A DNA stretch of 64,000 nt, taken from NCBI GenBank assembly GCA_001464735.1, contig LNDU01000056.1, positions 124,001-188,000 of the forward strand, written 5' to 3'. The DNA comes from Nitrospira sp. Ga0074138. GTDB lineage: Bacteria; Nitrospirota; Nitrospiria; Nitrospirales; Nitrospiraceae. Shown here piece after piece: positions 9,061 through 18,486 of this stretch. Numbering within the stretch: the stretch's first letter is position 1; every line of letters starts with the position of its first letter. The position numbers were made by a program, and so were the translations under genes. The notes beneath the pieces are model-generated. The model had not been told where the DNA came from. It did not search any database and was given only the letters and a program-made list of their open reading frames with translations.

Positions 9061-9094
9061 CTATTAGTGATTCGACTTTTTCACTCCCCGTTTT

Positions 9095-9285
9095 GCTCCC
9101 AACCAGTCTTTCATTGGCCGGCTCGATGAACGCTAGCATCTCAAGCCCGAGCGACCTCTTGCGAACAACCGACTTAAGATAGTCCAACGCCAACTAGGCA
9201 TAGCGCAGCGTCGTTTCATAGTCGGCATGGCCTAGAACTTCCTTGACGGGAGTTTTCGTTAAATGAAGACGGCAAGACAAGATTG
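9095..9285 (-). pseudogene. Decayed C-terminus of a tyrosine recombinase (phage-type integrase)
   Basis: Read on the minus strand, one frame gives RLHLTKTPVKEVLGHADYET then TLRYA, an in-frame TAG (9194-9196), then LALDYLKSVVRKRSLGLEM. The LGH motif and the Tyr of TLRYA match the conserved His and nucleophilic Tyr region of tyrosine recombinases. The rest of the gene is missing. Its position about 35 bp after tRNA-Arg is typical of an integrase next to its attachment site. Confidence 0.75.
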
Positions 9286-9515
9286 ATTCCAGGACGGTCA
9301 CATCCACGAGCGGTTTGTTTTAACCACAGAGGAGAAGAACTATACAGGCTAGCTTTGGGTTTACAAGAGTGGAGGTACGTCGGAGGCCACCTCAGCAAAT
9401 TGGCCCTCGTCATGCTGCGTTCTTCCGTTTGCCTCTACCCCTAGGGATACCCCTAGCTCCTGCCTGACAACTTCAGTCCTAAGGTATTTCCGTTAGACCG
9501 AAAGGAGGCTGCAGC

Positions 9516-12500
9516 ATGCACGAGGCTAGCGATGCAACGGATGGCGGGCCGTCAATTCTTCAAAGTAAAGAGTTTTTTACTGCCATCTTCGAGGCCGCCA
9601 ATGACGCTATTTTAATCCTTGATGCCAAATATAGGGTTATTTCGGCGAACGCGTTAGCCGAACAACTGTATGGCTATTCTTTAGCGGACCTCCACATGAG
9701 GCATCTGTATGACCTTCGTTCTCTAGACACGCATTCTGCTATTGAAGCGCAGATGCAGCAATCGCTTCAGCACAATGGTGCGAGGTGGGAAACCCTTCAC
9801 CAACGGAAAGATGGCACAGTATTTCCTGTTGAAATCAGTTCCAAGCCGTTTCGTCAAGGCGAGCAGATTCATTTTATCCACATCATCCGTGACATCACCG
9901 AACGTAAAACTCAAGAAGACGTCCTACGCTCTAGGGAGTCGGAACTTCGAGATTTCATTGAGAACGCGGCCGAAGGAATGCATTGGGTGGGACCAGATGG
10001 GCAAATTCTTTGGGCCAACGAAACCGAACTCAACATGCTTGGCTATACACGAGAGGAATATCTTGGGCATCACATTGCAGAATTTCATGCCGATCAGGCG
10101 GTCATTGACGACATCTTAAGCCGTCTGCGGCAAGGTGAAACCTTGGAGTGTTACGAGGCACGTCTGCGCTGCAAAGAAGGTTCAGTTCGCCACGTGCTTA
10201 TTAATTCTAGCGTGTTCTTTCATAACGGCCAATTTGTCCATACCCGTTGTTTTACACGGGATATCACGGATCGCAAGCAAGCGGAGGAGGCTCTTCGAGA
10301 CAATGAGCGACGATTTCGCGAGATGATCGACGCCCTACCGACGCCCATCTATACGACCGATGCTCAAGGTCGGCTCACACATTTCAATCCGGCGGCTGTG
10401 GAGTTCGCCGGGCATGTCCCCGTGTTGGGTGCAGATCAATGGTGTGTTAGCTGGAAGATGTACCGTCCGGATGGAACACTGTTACCTCATGACGAATGCC
10501 CAATGGCCATCGCCCTAAAGGAAGGCCGCATGATACGAGGGGCAGAAGCCATTGCCGAACGGCCGGATGGTACGCGCATCTGGTTTACCCCCTACCCCAC
10601 CGTCCTGCGTAATGCTGAGGGTCGGATCGTAGGCGGGATCAATATGCTTATCGACATAACCGAACGAAGACAGGGCGAGACCACGAGGGCACATCTGGCG
10701 GCACTCGTAAACTCGTCTGACGATGCCATCTTGAGCATAGACGTGGACGGTCGGATTCAGTCCTGGAATCGCGCCGCCGAAGAGCTTTTTGGCTATGTGG
10801 CCCAAGAAGCAATTGGCAATCCTGTGACGTTTCTCATACCGCAAGACCGGCAGGCGGAGGAACCTCGCATCCTACAACGCATTTTGTCCGGTGAACGAAT
10901 CAATCACTACGAGACAGTGCGCCGGCATAAAGATGGCAAGTTGCTCGACGTCGCGTTGACGAACTCGCCCATGTATGATGGCCAGGGACGCATTATCGGG
11001 GTATCAAAAATCGTACGAAATATTACAAAACAAAAGCTGATCCAGCATCGCGAGCAACAACTCTTCAGACTGGCGACGGCCGTTAATCGAGTCCTTGATC
11101 TACCCGACCTGTACAAGCAGGCTCTCGATGCCATCGCGGAATCTCTCAAGGCTGACCGCGCCTCCATCCTCCTTTTCGATCCCGATGGCATCATGCGGTT
11201 TAAGGCGTGGCGTGGATTATCCGCTGTCTATCGCCAGACAGTTGAGGGGCACTCGCCTTGGAAACCGGATGCACCCACGCCGAAACCCATTGTCATCAAT
11301 GCTGTTGAGCACGCTGACCTCTCATCGGAACTGAAGGCCGTCATTCAAAAAGAAGGGATCCGTGCGCTTGCCTTCATTCCGCTTACATACGGAGAACGCC
11401 TCATTGGAAAATTCATGGTGTATTTCTCTAATCCGCGTTTCCTCGATCAGGAGGAACTCCAGCTGGCGCAAGCCATCGCTGATACGTTGGCATTGGGCAT
11501 TGAGCGCCGACGCACCGAAGAAATAGTCAGACAAAGCGAAAACCAGCTGCGGCAAGCACTGGAAGCCGGCCGAATGGGTTCATGGGAATGGGACCTGGCC
11601 ACCAACAAGGTCTCTTGGTCGCCAAGCTTGGAGGCCCTCCATGGCCTCGCTCCAGGAACCTTTGATGGCTCATTCGAGGCATACCAGAAGGACATTCACC
11701 CCGAAGACCGTGAGCGAGTACTGAATTCTATTGCCAAGACGCTTGAGAACGGCACGGAACACCACATCGAATATCGCATTCTGGTCCCCGACGGAAGGGA
11801 ACGATGGGTGGAAGGCAAAGGAACGCTCTACCGGACAGCAGAAGGCATCCCCACAAGGATGGTTGGCGTCTGCAGCGACATTACCGAACGTAAACAGACG
11901 GAGGAGAAGTTACGTGCGAATGAACGCCTCATGAGCGCAGTTTTCAATCAGCAGTTCGCCTTTAGTGCCTTGCTTTCACCGGAGGGACAAATCCTGCGAT
12001 TCAGCGAATCCGTCTATCGAAACAATGAAGGGACAGGGATCTACCCCGAGGACCTGATTGGTCAAAATTTCCTCGAGGCTCCTTGGTGGCGCGATCTGCC
12101 AGACACGGTGAATGACTGGCGTCGGCAATTCTCGGAAGCACTCAGCGGGCCGGGGCCTGCGCGCGGTGAAGCGCCCTATCGCCTTGGCAACGGAGAGTTG
12201 CATTACGCGATGAACACCGTCACGGCGCTTCGCGACGACGCCGGCAACGTCGAGTATTTGCTGTGCGAGGGCATGGACATTACCGAGCTCAAGGAATCGC
12301 AGTTGCGTCTGAAACACTCTGCACAAGACCTGGAACGGCAGGTCAGCATACGCACCGCTGAACTTCTCGAGACACAAGACCGCCTGCGGGCGCTCGCAAC
12401 CGAACTGAATCTTGCCGAACAACGGGAGCGCAAGCGTTTAGCCACAGAGCTGCATGACCACCTTCAACAGACTCTGGTTTTAGGGAAGTTCAAGGTGGGG

Positions 12501-13544
12501 CACGCCAAGCGTCTTTTGCAGGGGCTGCCTGAATGTCTCGAAGTGGTCAAACAATTCGACGAAGTTTTGACGGACGCATTGTCCTATACACGGACACTGG
12601 TGGCGGAACTGAGCCCACCCGTCTTACGCGAACATGGCTTGCCGGCCGCCCTGCGATGGTTAGCCGAATACATGAAGAAGCACGAAATGACCGTCCTGGT
12701 CAATGTACCAGAACATCTGCACCTTGCCCTGCCCGAGGATCAGGCTGTGTTACTGTTCCAATCAGTCCGCGAGCTGCTGATAAACGCGGCGAAACATGCG
12801 CAGACAGACCACGCCTCCGTTACCTTACAACAGCATGGGGGCCATTTAGCGATCCAGGTGCGTGATGAAGGGCAAGGCTTTGAACCATCGAGCCGGACCG
12901 GCCCAAGTGATCAGTCTTCACAATTCGGGTTGTTCAGCATTAAGGAGCGCATGAAAGCGCTCCGAGGGTTCTTTACCATTGAGTCAGTGCCTGGACACGG
13001 TACTACGGCAATACTCACCTTACCACTTGCCTCCTGGCAGGAAGTCCGGATCACCGCCCGGGATAGCCGTCCACTCCCCTCATCAGGAAATGGTACGCGT
13101 GGCCAGGCGACGGACATCCCATCAGCTGTCATTCGCCTGCTTCTGGTCGATGACCATGCCATGATGCGGCAAGGGTTACGGACGACGTTAGAGCAGTATG
13201 CGGACATTCTCCTCGTGGGAGAAGCCAAGGACGGACAGGAAGCCATTGAGCTTGTAGAGAAACTGCATCCTCAGGTCATCATCATGGACATCAATATGCC
13301 GCGGCTCAACGGAATTGAGGCAACGACCTGGATTAAAGCGCATTATCCTGGCATCTGCATTATTGGAATCTCAGTGAATGCGGAAGAGGATAACCAGGAG
13401 GCAATGCGGCAGGCCGGTGCGACGCTGTTGATCACGAAAGAAGCTGCAGTGGATGAACTGTACCACGCGATACGGGGTGGATTAGGTCTGCCTTTGTTAT
13501 CCCATGAACCTGCGATATGGGATAAGTTTACTCAAAGCTCTTGA
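9516..13544 (+). CDS. Hybrid multi-PAS/GAF sensor histidine kinase with C-terminal receiver
   Basis: A 1342-residue soluble-looking sensor with no obvious membrane segment. In order: four PAS/PAC units (about 20-510, each ending in a DITERK-type linker), a GAF domain (about 520-670), two more PAS units (to about 930), a coiled coil, a NarX-type HisKA_3 box (RKRLATELHDHLQQ, His near 980), a HATPase (ELLINAAKHAQ, then DEGQGF) and a receiver with phospho-Asp in IIMDINMPR near 1257. It should autophosphorylate on His and pass phosphate to its own receiver, which lacks an output domain, or to a separate partner. A strong AAAGGAGG site precedes the ATG. The gene lies inside the tRNA-bounded segment, so it may be horizontally acquired cargo. 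Signal unknown. Confidence 0.9.
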   Translation: MHEASDATDGGPSILQSKEFFTAIFEAANDAILILDAKYRVISANALAEQLYGYSLADLHMRHLYDLRSLDTHSAIEAQMQQSLQHNGARWETLHQRKDGTVFPVEISSKPFRQGEQIHFIHIIRDITERKTQEDVLRSRESELRDFIENAAEGMHWVGPDGQILWANETELNMLGYTREEYLGHHIAEFHADQAVIDDILSRLRQGETLECYEARLRCKEGSVRHVLINSSVFFHNGQFVHTRCFTRDITDRKQAEEALRDNERRFREMIDALPTPIYTTDAQGRLTHFNPAAVEFAGHVPVLGADQWCVSWKMYRPDGTLLPHDECPMAIALKEGRMIRGAEAIAERPDGTRIWFTPYPTVLRNAEGRIVGGINMLIDITERRQGETTRAHLAALVNSSDDAILSIDVDGRIQSWNRAAEELFGYVAQEAIGNPVTFLIPQDRQAEEPRILQRILSGERINHYETVRRHKDGKLLDVALTNSPMYDGQGRIIGVSKIVRNITKQKLIQHREQQLFRLATAVNRVLDLPDLYKQALDAIAESLKADRASILLFDPDGIMRFKAWRGLSAVYRQTVEGHSPWKPDAPTPKPIVINAVEHADLSSELKAVIQKEGIRALAFIPLTYGERLIGKFMVYFSNPRFLDQEELQLAQAIADTLALGIERRRTEEIVRQSENQLRQALEAGRMGSWEWDLATNKVSWSPSLEALHGLAPGTFDGSFEAYQKDIHPEDRERVLNSIAKTLENGTEHHIEYRILVPDGRERWVEGKGTLYRTAEGIPTRMVGVCSDITERKQTEEKLRANERLMSAVFNQQFAFSALLSPEGQILRFSESVYRNNEGTGIYPEDLIGQNFLEAPWWRDLPDTVNDWRRQFSEALSGPGPARGEAPYRLGNGELHYAMNTVTALRDDAGNVEYLLCEGMDITELKESQLRLKHSAQDLERQVSIRTAELLETQDRLRALATELNLAEQRERKRLATELHDHLQQTLVLGKFKVGHAKRLLQGLPECLEVVKQFDEVLTDALSYTRTLVAELSPPVLREHGLPAALRWLAEYMKKHEMTVLVNVPEHLHLALPEDQAVLLFQSVRELLINAAKHAQTDHASVTLQQHGGHLAIQVRDEGQGFEPSSRTGPSDQSSQFGLFSIKERMKALRGFFTIESVPGHGTTAILTLPLASWQEVRITARDSRPLPSSGNGTRGQATDIPSAVIRLLLVDDHAMMRQGLRTTLEQYADILLVGEAKDGQEAIELVEKLHPQVIIMDINMPRLNGIEATTWIKAHYPGICIIGISVNAEEDNQEAMRQAGATLLITKEAAVDELYHAIRGGLGLPLLSHEPAIWDKFTQSS

Positions 13545-13566
13545 TGTAGGTTCACAGACGTGCAAA

Positions 13567-13611
13567 GACTACGAATCAGGGCCCATCATATTCAGTCCTG
13601 TCTGGCGTACC
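13567..13611 (+). repeat. Degenerate copy of the tRNA-Arg 3' half (candidate att remnant)
   Basis: GACTACG, ATCAG and AGTCCTGTC are shared in order and spacing with the tRNA-Arg anticodon arm to 3' end (8985-9060), and GGCG then ACC follow as in the acceptor stem. About three quarters of the 45 positions match. It lies 20 bp past the kinase gene and is in direct orientation with the tRNA, as expected for the far attachment site of an integrated island. Confidence 0.55.
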
Positions 13612-13725
13612 TAACCGCACCTCGTACATACCGCGCGCTATTTGTCGTCTCATAGTTCCTGCTGCGAGCGGATAAACACCTCCAATATTTCAACTAGGCA
13701 TTCAGCCGGATCTTTCGTTCCCGAC

Positions 13726-14997
13726 TCAACTTCGTGCCGCCGCTCGAGTAAGCAGTTCCTTTTGCAAGGCTTCGATATCGGCCTTGGCGCCCAACGCGAG
13801 CTCCTCCACTTTGCGTTCACTCTCCGGCCCAGGGACATGGGAAAACTCATGGCAGTCTTCATAAGCCTGCTCTGTAGTACCCGTCGCTCTGATGACCATA
13901 CCGGCGATGACTCCTCCAACTATTGCCGTGGCAAGCGTCATCACGATGCCCACGAGTTGGACTCCGACGACACCAGGCACCACAACAATCGCGATCAGTC
14001 CACCCAATAACCCCGGCATCCCATGCAGATTGTGGACGCCACAGGTGTCGATTAGTTTGATCTTTGATTCCAGCATCGGCTGAATGAACACAAACCCAAT
14101 CACCGAAAGCGCGCCGGCAAGCAATCCGATCCCAAATGCACCAGTGGGGCTCACGAGGTTGCAGGTCGAGCCGATGGAGACTCCTCCCGCCAATGCGGCA
14201 TTAGCCATATCCACCATCGAGGTCTTTCCATGATGAAAACGTGTGCTGAGGAAGTAGGTGGCAAGCGTAGCACCGCATAGGGCCAGGATCGTATTTACGA
14301 TCGTTTGGGGCATTTGCTCGAACGGCACAATTGCGGTCGCAAAACTCGGCCAAAACAGCCACAGCACCATGGACCCGAGCATCGCGAACCGATCAGATGT
14401 CGGATCGGATTCGATCGGTTGGCTTCGCTGCTGCGCCGTCGTCAGCACCAGAGATGCGGCTAATCCGAAATAGGCACCGAATGCGTGGATGACGATCGAT
14501 CCAGCTGAATCCTGAAACCCTTTAGTAAGCCCCGATCCATTATCCAAGACCAAATATTCGTTCAGCGCATAGAGCGGCACCAGCAACAGCGTGAGTAACG
14601 CGTACTGAAACACGCGCAAGCGTCCAAGCACCGCCCCCATCGCGATCAACGCCGTCGCCACCGAAAATTCGGCCAGCATCAGGGTCTCAACCGAATGGGC
14701 CTGGATCGAATGCCCCACCACTCCATTCGCACGTAACAGTATGTACAGAGGTATCCCTGTTGCGACCACGAGATAGGTGCCGGTCGTGGCACCGAACCCA
14801 TACCGTCGGACGAAGACCATGAGAAAGCCGAACCCGACGACCAACATGGCCAGGATGTGAATCGAGTAGTTATATTGCGCGACCAGGCGCGCCTCATTGA
14901 CGGGACCAGCTGGCTCTTCGGCACCAACCCAACTCGTGAGGCATAAGAGGAACAGACTTGCTGCGCTGAGCATCGGCACCCAGAAGCGGTTCTGCAT
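13726..14997 (-). CDS. rh50: Rh-type (Rh50-like) ammonium/ammonia channel
   Basis: A 423-residue channel with an N-terminal signal sequence and about eleven membrane helices. The motifs are Rh rather than Amt: IHAFGAYFGLAAS with the first pore His, and DTCGVHNLHGMPGLLGG with the second, where Amt proteins have a different segment around VHG. It would conduct NH3 across the inner membrane. The ATG at 14997 follows a perfect AAGGAGG, so the longer open frame to 15063 is not used. The C-terminus is a cytoplasmic charged helix. No glnK neighbour is present, unlike typical amt operons. Confidence 0.88.
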   Translation of the reverse strand: MQNRFWVPMLSAASLFLLCLTSWVGAEEPAGPVNEARLVAQYNYSIHILAMLVVGFGFLMVFVRRYGFGATTGTYLVVATGIPLYILLRANGVVGHSIQAHSVETLMLAEFSVATALIAMGAVLGRLRVFQYALLTLLLVPLYALNEYLVLDNGSGLTKGFQDSAGSIVIHAFGAYFGLAASLVLTTAQQRSQPIESDPTSDRFAMLGSMVLWLFWPSFATAIVPFEQMPQTIVNTILALCGATLATYFLSTRFHHGKTSMVDMANAALAGGVSIGSTCNLVSPTGAFGIGLLAGALSVIGFVFIQPMLESKIKLIDTCGVHNLHGMPGLLGGLIAIVVVPGVVGVQLVGIVMTLATAIVGGVIAGMVIRATGTTEQAYEDCHEFSHVPGPESERKVEELALGAKADIEALQKELLTRAAARS

Positions 14998-15504
14998 TGA
15001 GTCCTCCTTGGACAGTAGGAGTGAATGGGGGGATCTAAGGGTGGCAGTGTACTCCATCGGCAAGCGCTCTTGTCAAACCCCACCAAAGGCTTACTCACGG
15101 GACCGATAACCAAGATACAGCGTCAATAAGTCAGCGAGTAACGAGGAACAATGCTGAAGTAGTCGATAAACCACACGAAGTGTCGGTTTTGTGGAAGAGC
15201 TAGCGGCGAGAAGGTCAACGACAGGTGTGTGATTCCTTACTAGCGAGGTCCCAGCCTCGCCCCTACGCCGTTTCTCCCGATGCGCCCTGGTGGCTACTCT
15301 GGACCATACCGCTTATCCTATGCAGCATCTTGAGGGAGAGAGCATGACACGGCATGTACGGATGGAGAAAATCTAAGGGACAGCGCAGTCCGATTCGTGT
15401 TTGTTAGGGCAAAGCCTGATCGGGCACCGCATCGTGGAGATGCTCGATGTTTGACGACCGGCTCTCGATCATATACCATATCGTCACCCACAAAAGGAGT
15501 CGCT
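14998..15504. other. Intergenic region without recognisable gene
   Basis: About 500 bp between the divergent Rh-channel gene and the toxin-antitoxin pair. It should contain both promoters. Short open frames exist on both strands, but none has a credible ribosome site, composition or family motif. Confidence 0.5.
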
Positions 15505-15792
15505 ATGAAGTTCATTACGGTAAGGGATTTACGCGGACGTTCCGGACAAGTCTGGACCAAGCTCGCTCGCGAACGAGAAGTCATCCTGACGTCGAATGGG
15601 AAGCCCATCGCCATTCTGTCCGCAGTGTCGGAGGAGACGCTGGAGGAATCACTGGTAGCCGTCAGACGGGCGAGAGCCGTGGCTGTAGTGGAAAAGCTCC
15701 AGCGGCAGTCGATTCAAGCAGGTACGAATACTCTTTCCCCCACAGAGATCGCCTCTGAAATTAAGGCGGTACGGAAGGCTCGCCGTCGGTGA
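15505..15792 (+). CDS. Phd/YefM-type antitoxin
   Basis: A 95-residue protein whose N-terminus (MKFITVRDLRGRSGQVW, then GKPIAILSAV) is the Phd/YefM DNA-binding fold. The C-terminal basic part (IKAVRKARRR) would wrap the toxin. It has an AAAGGAG site before the ATG at 15505. Its TGA overlaps the GTG start of the PIN-domain gene, the usual translational coupling of a toxin-antitoxin pair. It should neutralise the PIN toxin and autorepress the operon. Confidence 0.85.
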   Translation: MKFITVRDLRGRSGQVWTKLAREREVILTSNGKPIAILSAVSEETLEESLVAVRRARAVAVVEKLQRQSIQAGTNTLSPTEIASEIKAVRKARRR

Positions 15793-16220
15793 AGGTCGTA
15801 GTGGACACGAATGTCCTGGTCGCGGGACTCTTATCTCCATTTGGCCCGCCAGGAGAGATTCTCCGTATGGTTGCATCGGGCACATTGAGACTGTGTTTCG
15901 ATGCCAGAATCCTCACCGAATATGAAGAAGTCCTTGCCCGACCAAAGTTTCGATTCAATATTGAACAGACTCGGGCTTTGATGTACCATATCCAAGCGGA
16001 AGGGTTCAGCGTGCCAAGCAACCCCTTGCCAGTCAGGCTTCCAGATCCGAGCGATGAACCATTCTTAGAATCAGCCGTGACGGGAAAAGCCGACTGTCTG
16101 ATCACGGGAAATACACGACACTTTCCTTCGGCGCGCCGCGAAGGGATGACCGTACTCTCGCCACGCGAATTCCTCGACTACTATCGAAAGCGATCGACGC
16201 CTCGGATGCGCAAAGGGTAG
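15789..16220 (+). CDS. PIN-domain toxin (putative RNase, TIGR00305-like)
   Basis: A 143-residue PIN-domain protein: VVVDTNVLVAGLL gives the first acidic residue, LTEYEEVLARPKF the second, and DEPFLESAVTGKADCLITGN the third and fourth. PIN toxins cut RNA, often tRNA or rRNA. It starts at a GTG overlapping the antitoxin stop. The length and the PGEILRMVASG segment match the PIN family of putative toxin components rather than classical VapC. Confidence 0.85.
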   Translation: MKVVVDTNVLVAGLLSPFGPPGEILRMVASGTLRLCFDARILTEYEEVLARPKFRFNIEQTRALMYHIQAEGFSVPSNPLPVRLPDPSDEPFLESAVTGKADCLITGNTRHFPSARREGMTVLSPREFLDYYRKRSTPRMRKG

Positions 16221-16311
16221 CGCCCCACAACACTCCATTTTTCGCGCTCCTACACCATGCTTGCCATGGCCATAGGCGTTGAACTCTAGACCAACCTCAC
16301 AAGACGGTAGA

Positions 16312-16643
16312 TCAATCATTGAGTGGCTTGAAGCCGGGCGCCTGGGTATTACTGATCAATGCAGCGACTTTCTCGGCTTCGCGTCCGCGATGATTTGGAG
16401 AAACTTCAGCACTTCGCCCGGCATGAATCCACCCGATTCAGGCCAGCCGGTTCCTGGTACGAAGGCCGCATCCAGACAATCCCGGTCGAAATGGATGATC
16501 CCGAGCTTCTTCCCGTTCAGATGTTGCGCCACTCCCCACACCATCGCAAAGCCAAGAGAATGATCCCTCCTCACCACGGGAAAGGCGCCACTGGCATACA
16601 CATGGCCAACACCTTCTCGCCGCACTTCTCGAGCTCGCTTCAT
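16312..16643 (-). pseudogene. Broken agmatinase/arginase (ureohydrolase) gene
   Basis: The open frame encodes ureohydrolase pieces out of full context: RRDHSLGFAMVWGVA, then GIIHFDRD (manganese-binding region), then directly AAFVPGTGWPESGGFMPGEV, which in intact enzymes lies about 100 residues later. A large internal deletion is therefore implied. After LKFLQIIADA the frame shifts, and another frame continues REAEKVAALISNTQAPGFKP to a stop at 16312. The N-terminal third is also missing. It cannot be functional. Confidence 0.75.
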
Positions 16644-16696
16644 TTTTTATAGCACGCTAGACAGCAGGGCTTCCCTGAGTATAATGACATCAGTTC

Positions 16697-17665
16697 ATGC
16701 CTATGATTAGACTTCTGCTACTACTCGTTGGTCTGCTGACACTCTTCTCTCATCCGACCTCGGCGTGGGCTGGGACAAAGTATGAGGAGGGCCTCAAGCA
16801 ATTGGCTGACGGGGTGGCTGAAGGAGCCGCCAAGGCGAAAAAGCAGCGCCTGGCTTTTCTCGACTTCACCGATGGAAAAGGGGAATCGACCCCGATGGGA
16901 CAGTTCCTGGCCGAGGAACTCGGGACACAGATCATGGTGGCCGGTGAATTGACGGTGGTGGATCGCGCCCTTGCGTACTCGACCCTGAAGAAGTTACACG
17001 TTGATCACATCGACTCGGCCCACGCGAAGACCCTACAGCAGGCGGCCAAAGCGATACGCGCCGACCTGTTTGTGGGCGGCGTCATCCTCGACACGCCCGA
17101 TGGTCTACAGGTCACCGTACGGCTCATTACCCCATCGAATGCCCAGCCGATCCGTGCGATACGAGGGATGCTGCCCAAAGCCGGCCCCTTGAACGTGTTC
17201 TTTAAGAAAGAGGAAACTCCGCAACCGATCATGAACATCAACAGCCCTAAAGAAGCCCCGACGCCGGTCGGTTTAGGGACCTACCGGAACGAGTACTACG
17301 AAATGGTGGTCCGATCGATCGAACTGCAGGCCAACCGAGCCAAGGTGGATCTCACCATCGAAAACCTTTCCCGACGCGATCTGAAGCTCCTCTGTCGCTT
17401 ACAGGAGACACTCCTGAAGGACGAACAGGGAACGGCTTGGCATCAAGGCGTTGGGGACAATCGAGAAGGGCTGTGTACCCATGGCATCGAACTCTCCCCT
17501 CGCCGGAAGGAACGGGCCGTCCTGACCTTCACCGGCTCATCGGAGACAGCAGCCACACAATTCACACTCCATTTTAGCGAAACGTTACCTCGGCGAGACG
17601 CCTCCTTCGTCATCGATGGACTAAAAATTGGCTCGCCGTCGGAATCTACGCTGACGACACCGTAA
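16697..17665 (+). CDS. Exported FlgO/CsgG-like protein of unknown function
   Basis: A 322-residue protein with a Sec signal peptide (LLLLLVGLLTLFSHPTSAWA). Residues about 45-160 follow a FlgO/TolB-N-like pattern: RLAFLDFTDGKGESTPMGQF, LAEELGTQIMVAGELTVVDR and a DLFVGGVIL strand. Such domains occur in outer-membrane-associated assembly lipoproteins. The C-terminal half (from about 200) is a beta-rich module with no family I recognise. There is a possible second ATG six bases downstream. It lies 10 bp before thiD and may be cotranscribed. Specific function unknown. Confidence 0.65.
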   Translation: MPMIRLLLLLVGLLTLFSHPTSAWAGTKYEEGLKQLADGVAEGAAKAKKQRLAFLDFTDGKGESTPMGQFLAEELGTQIMVAGELTVVDRALAYSTLKKLHVDHIDSAHAKTLQQAAKAIRADLFVGGVILDTPDGLQVTVRLITPSNAQPIRAIRGMLPKAGPLNVFFKKEETPQPIMNINSPKEAPTPVGLGTYRNEYYEMVVRSIELQANRAKVDLTIENLSRRDLKLLCRLQETLLKDEQGTAWHQGVGDNREGLCTHGIELSPRRKERAVLTFTGSSETAATQFTLHFSETLPRRDASFVIDGLKIGSPSESTLTTP

Positions 17666-17675
17666 AGGATCGCCC

Positions 17676-18476
17676 ATGTCGAAGACCTTGAAACAAGTGC
17701 TCACAATCGCGGGCTCGGATTCCGGAGGAGGCGCGGGTATTCAGGCCGATATCAAAGCCATGTCCGCCAATGGCGTGTTCGCCATGTCCGTCATCACGGC
17801 GATCACGGCCCAGAATACCGAAGAGGTAACGGATGTCTTCGAGTTGCCGCCGGCCATCATCGTCTCGCAACTCGACGCGGTCTTCGACGATTTCGACGTC
17901 GCTGCCGTGAAAACCGGGATGCTGTCCTCGTCGGCCATCGTCGAAGTCGTCGTGAGAATGCTGACACCCCAGCACGTGACCAACCTGGTCGTGGATCCGG
18001 TGATGATTTCCAAGAGCGGTCATGCTCTCTTGCGACCGGACGCGGTCGAAGCAGTCAAGACCACGCTGTTGCCGCTCGCATTGGTCGTGACACCGAACGT
18101 CCATGAGGCGCAGCAGCTGTCGGGTATTGAGGTTACCTCCTTGGCTGATGCTCGGCGAGCCGCCAAGGTCATTCATGGCTTCGGATGCAAGTATGTGCTG
18201 ATCAAAGGCGGCCATCTCCTCGCTGAACGGGCGACGGATCTGCTCTACGACGGACGATTTTTTAATATCTTGAAGGGGGAGTTCATCGAGACCCGCCATA
18301 CGCATGGCACCGGCTGTACGTTCGCCTCCGCGCTGGCGGCGCATCTGGCACGAGGACAATCCGTCCTAGATGCGGCGCAGGCCGCCAAGTCGTACGTCAC
18401 CGAAGCGATCCGCCATGGGCTGGCAATCGGCCACGGACAAGGCCCCACGGATCATTTTTATTTCCTCGAGCGGTAA
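17676..18476 (+). CDS. thiD: Hydroxymethylpyrimidine/phosphomethylpyrimidine kinase
   Basis: A 266-residue ribokinase-fold enzyme. TIAGSDSGGGAGIQADIKA at the N-terminus binds the pyrimidine, and HGTGCTFASALAAHLARG near residue 210 carries the catalytic-base region and anion hole. It phosphorylates HMP and HMP-P in thiamine synthesis, downstream of ThiC, whose gene lies 28 kb away. Its end lies 10 bp before the next ATG, so it is probably cotranscribed with the membrane protein gene. No TPP riboswitch is seen in front of it. Confidence 0.93.
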   Translation: MSKTLKQVLTIAGSDSGGGAGIQADIKAMSANGVFAMSVITAITAQNTEEVTDVFELPPAIIVSQLDAVFDDFDVAAVKTGMLSSSAIVEVVVRMLTPQHVTNLVVDPVMISKSGHALLRPDAVEAVKTTLLPLALVVTPNVHEAQQLSGIEVTSLADARRAAKVIHGFGCKYVLIKGGHLLAERATDLLYDGRFFNILKGEFIETRHTHGTGCTFASALAAHLARGQSVLDAAQAAKSYVTEAIRHGLAIGHGQGPTDHFYFLER

Positions 18477-18486
18477 CGGCACGCCG

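Noticed and set aside
15375..15395. GGACAGCGCAGTCCG shared with the cca-like gene at about 6950
   Set aside because: The match stops after 15 bases and does not continue in frame, unlike the relic at 7879; probably chance.
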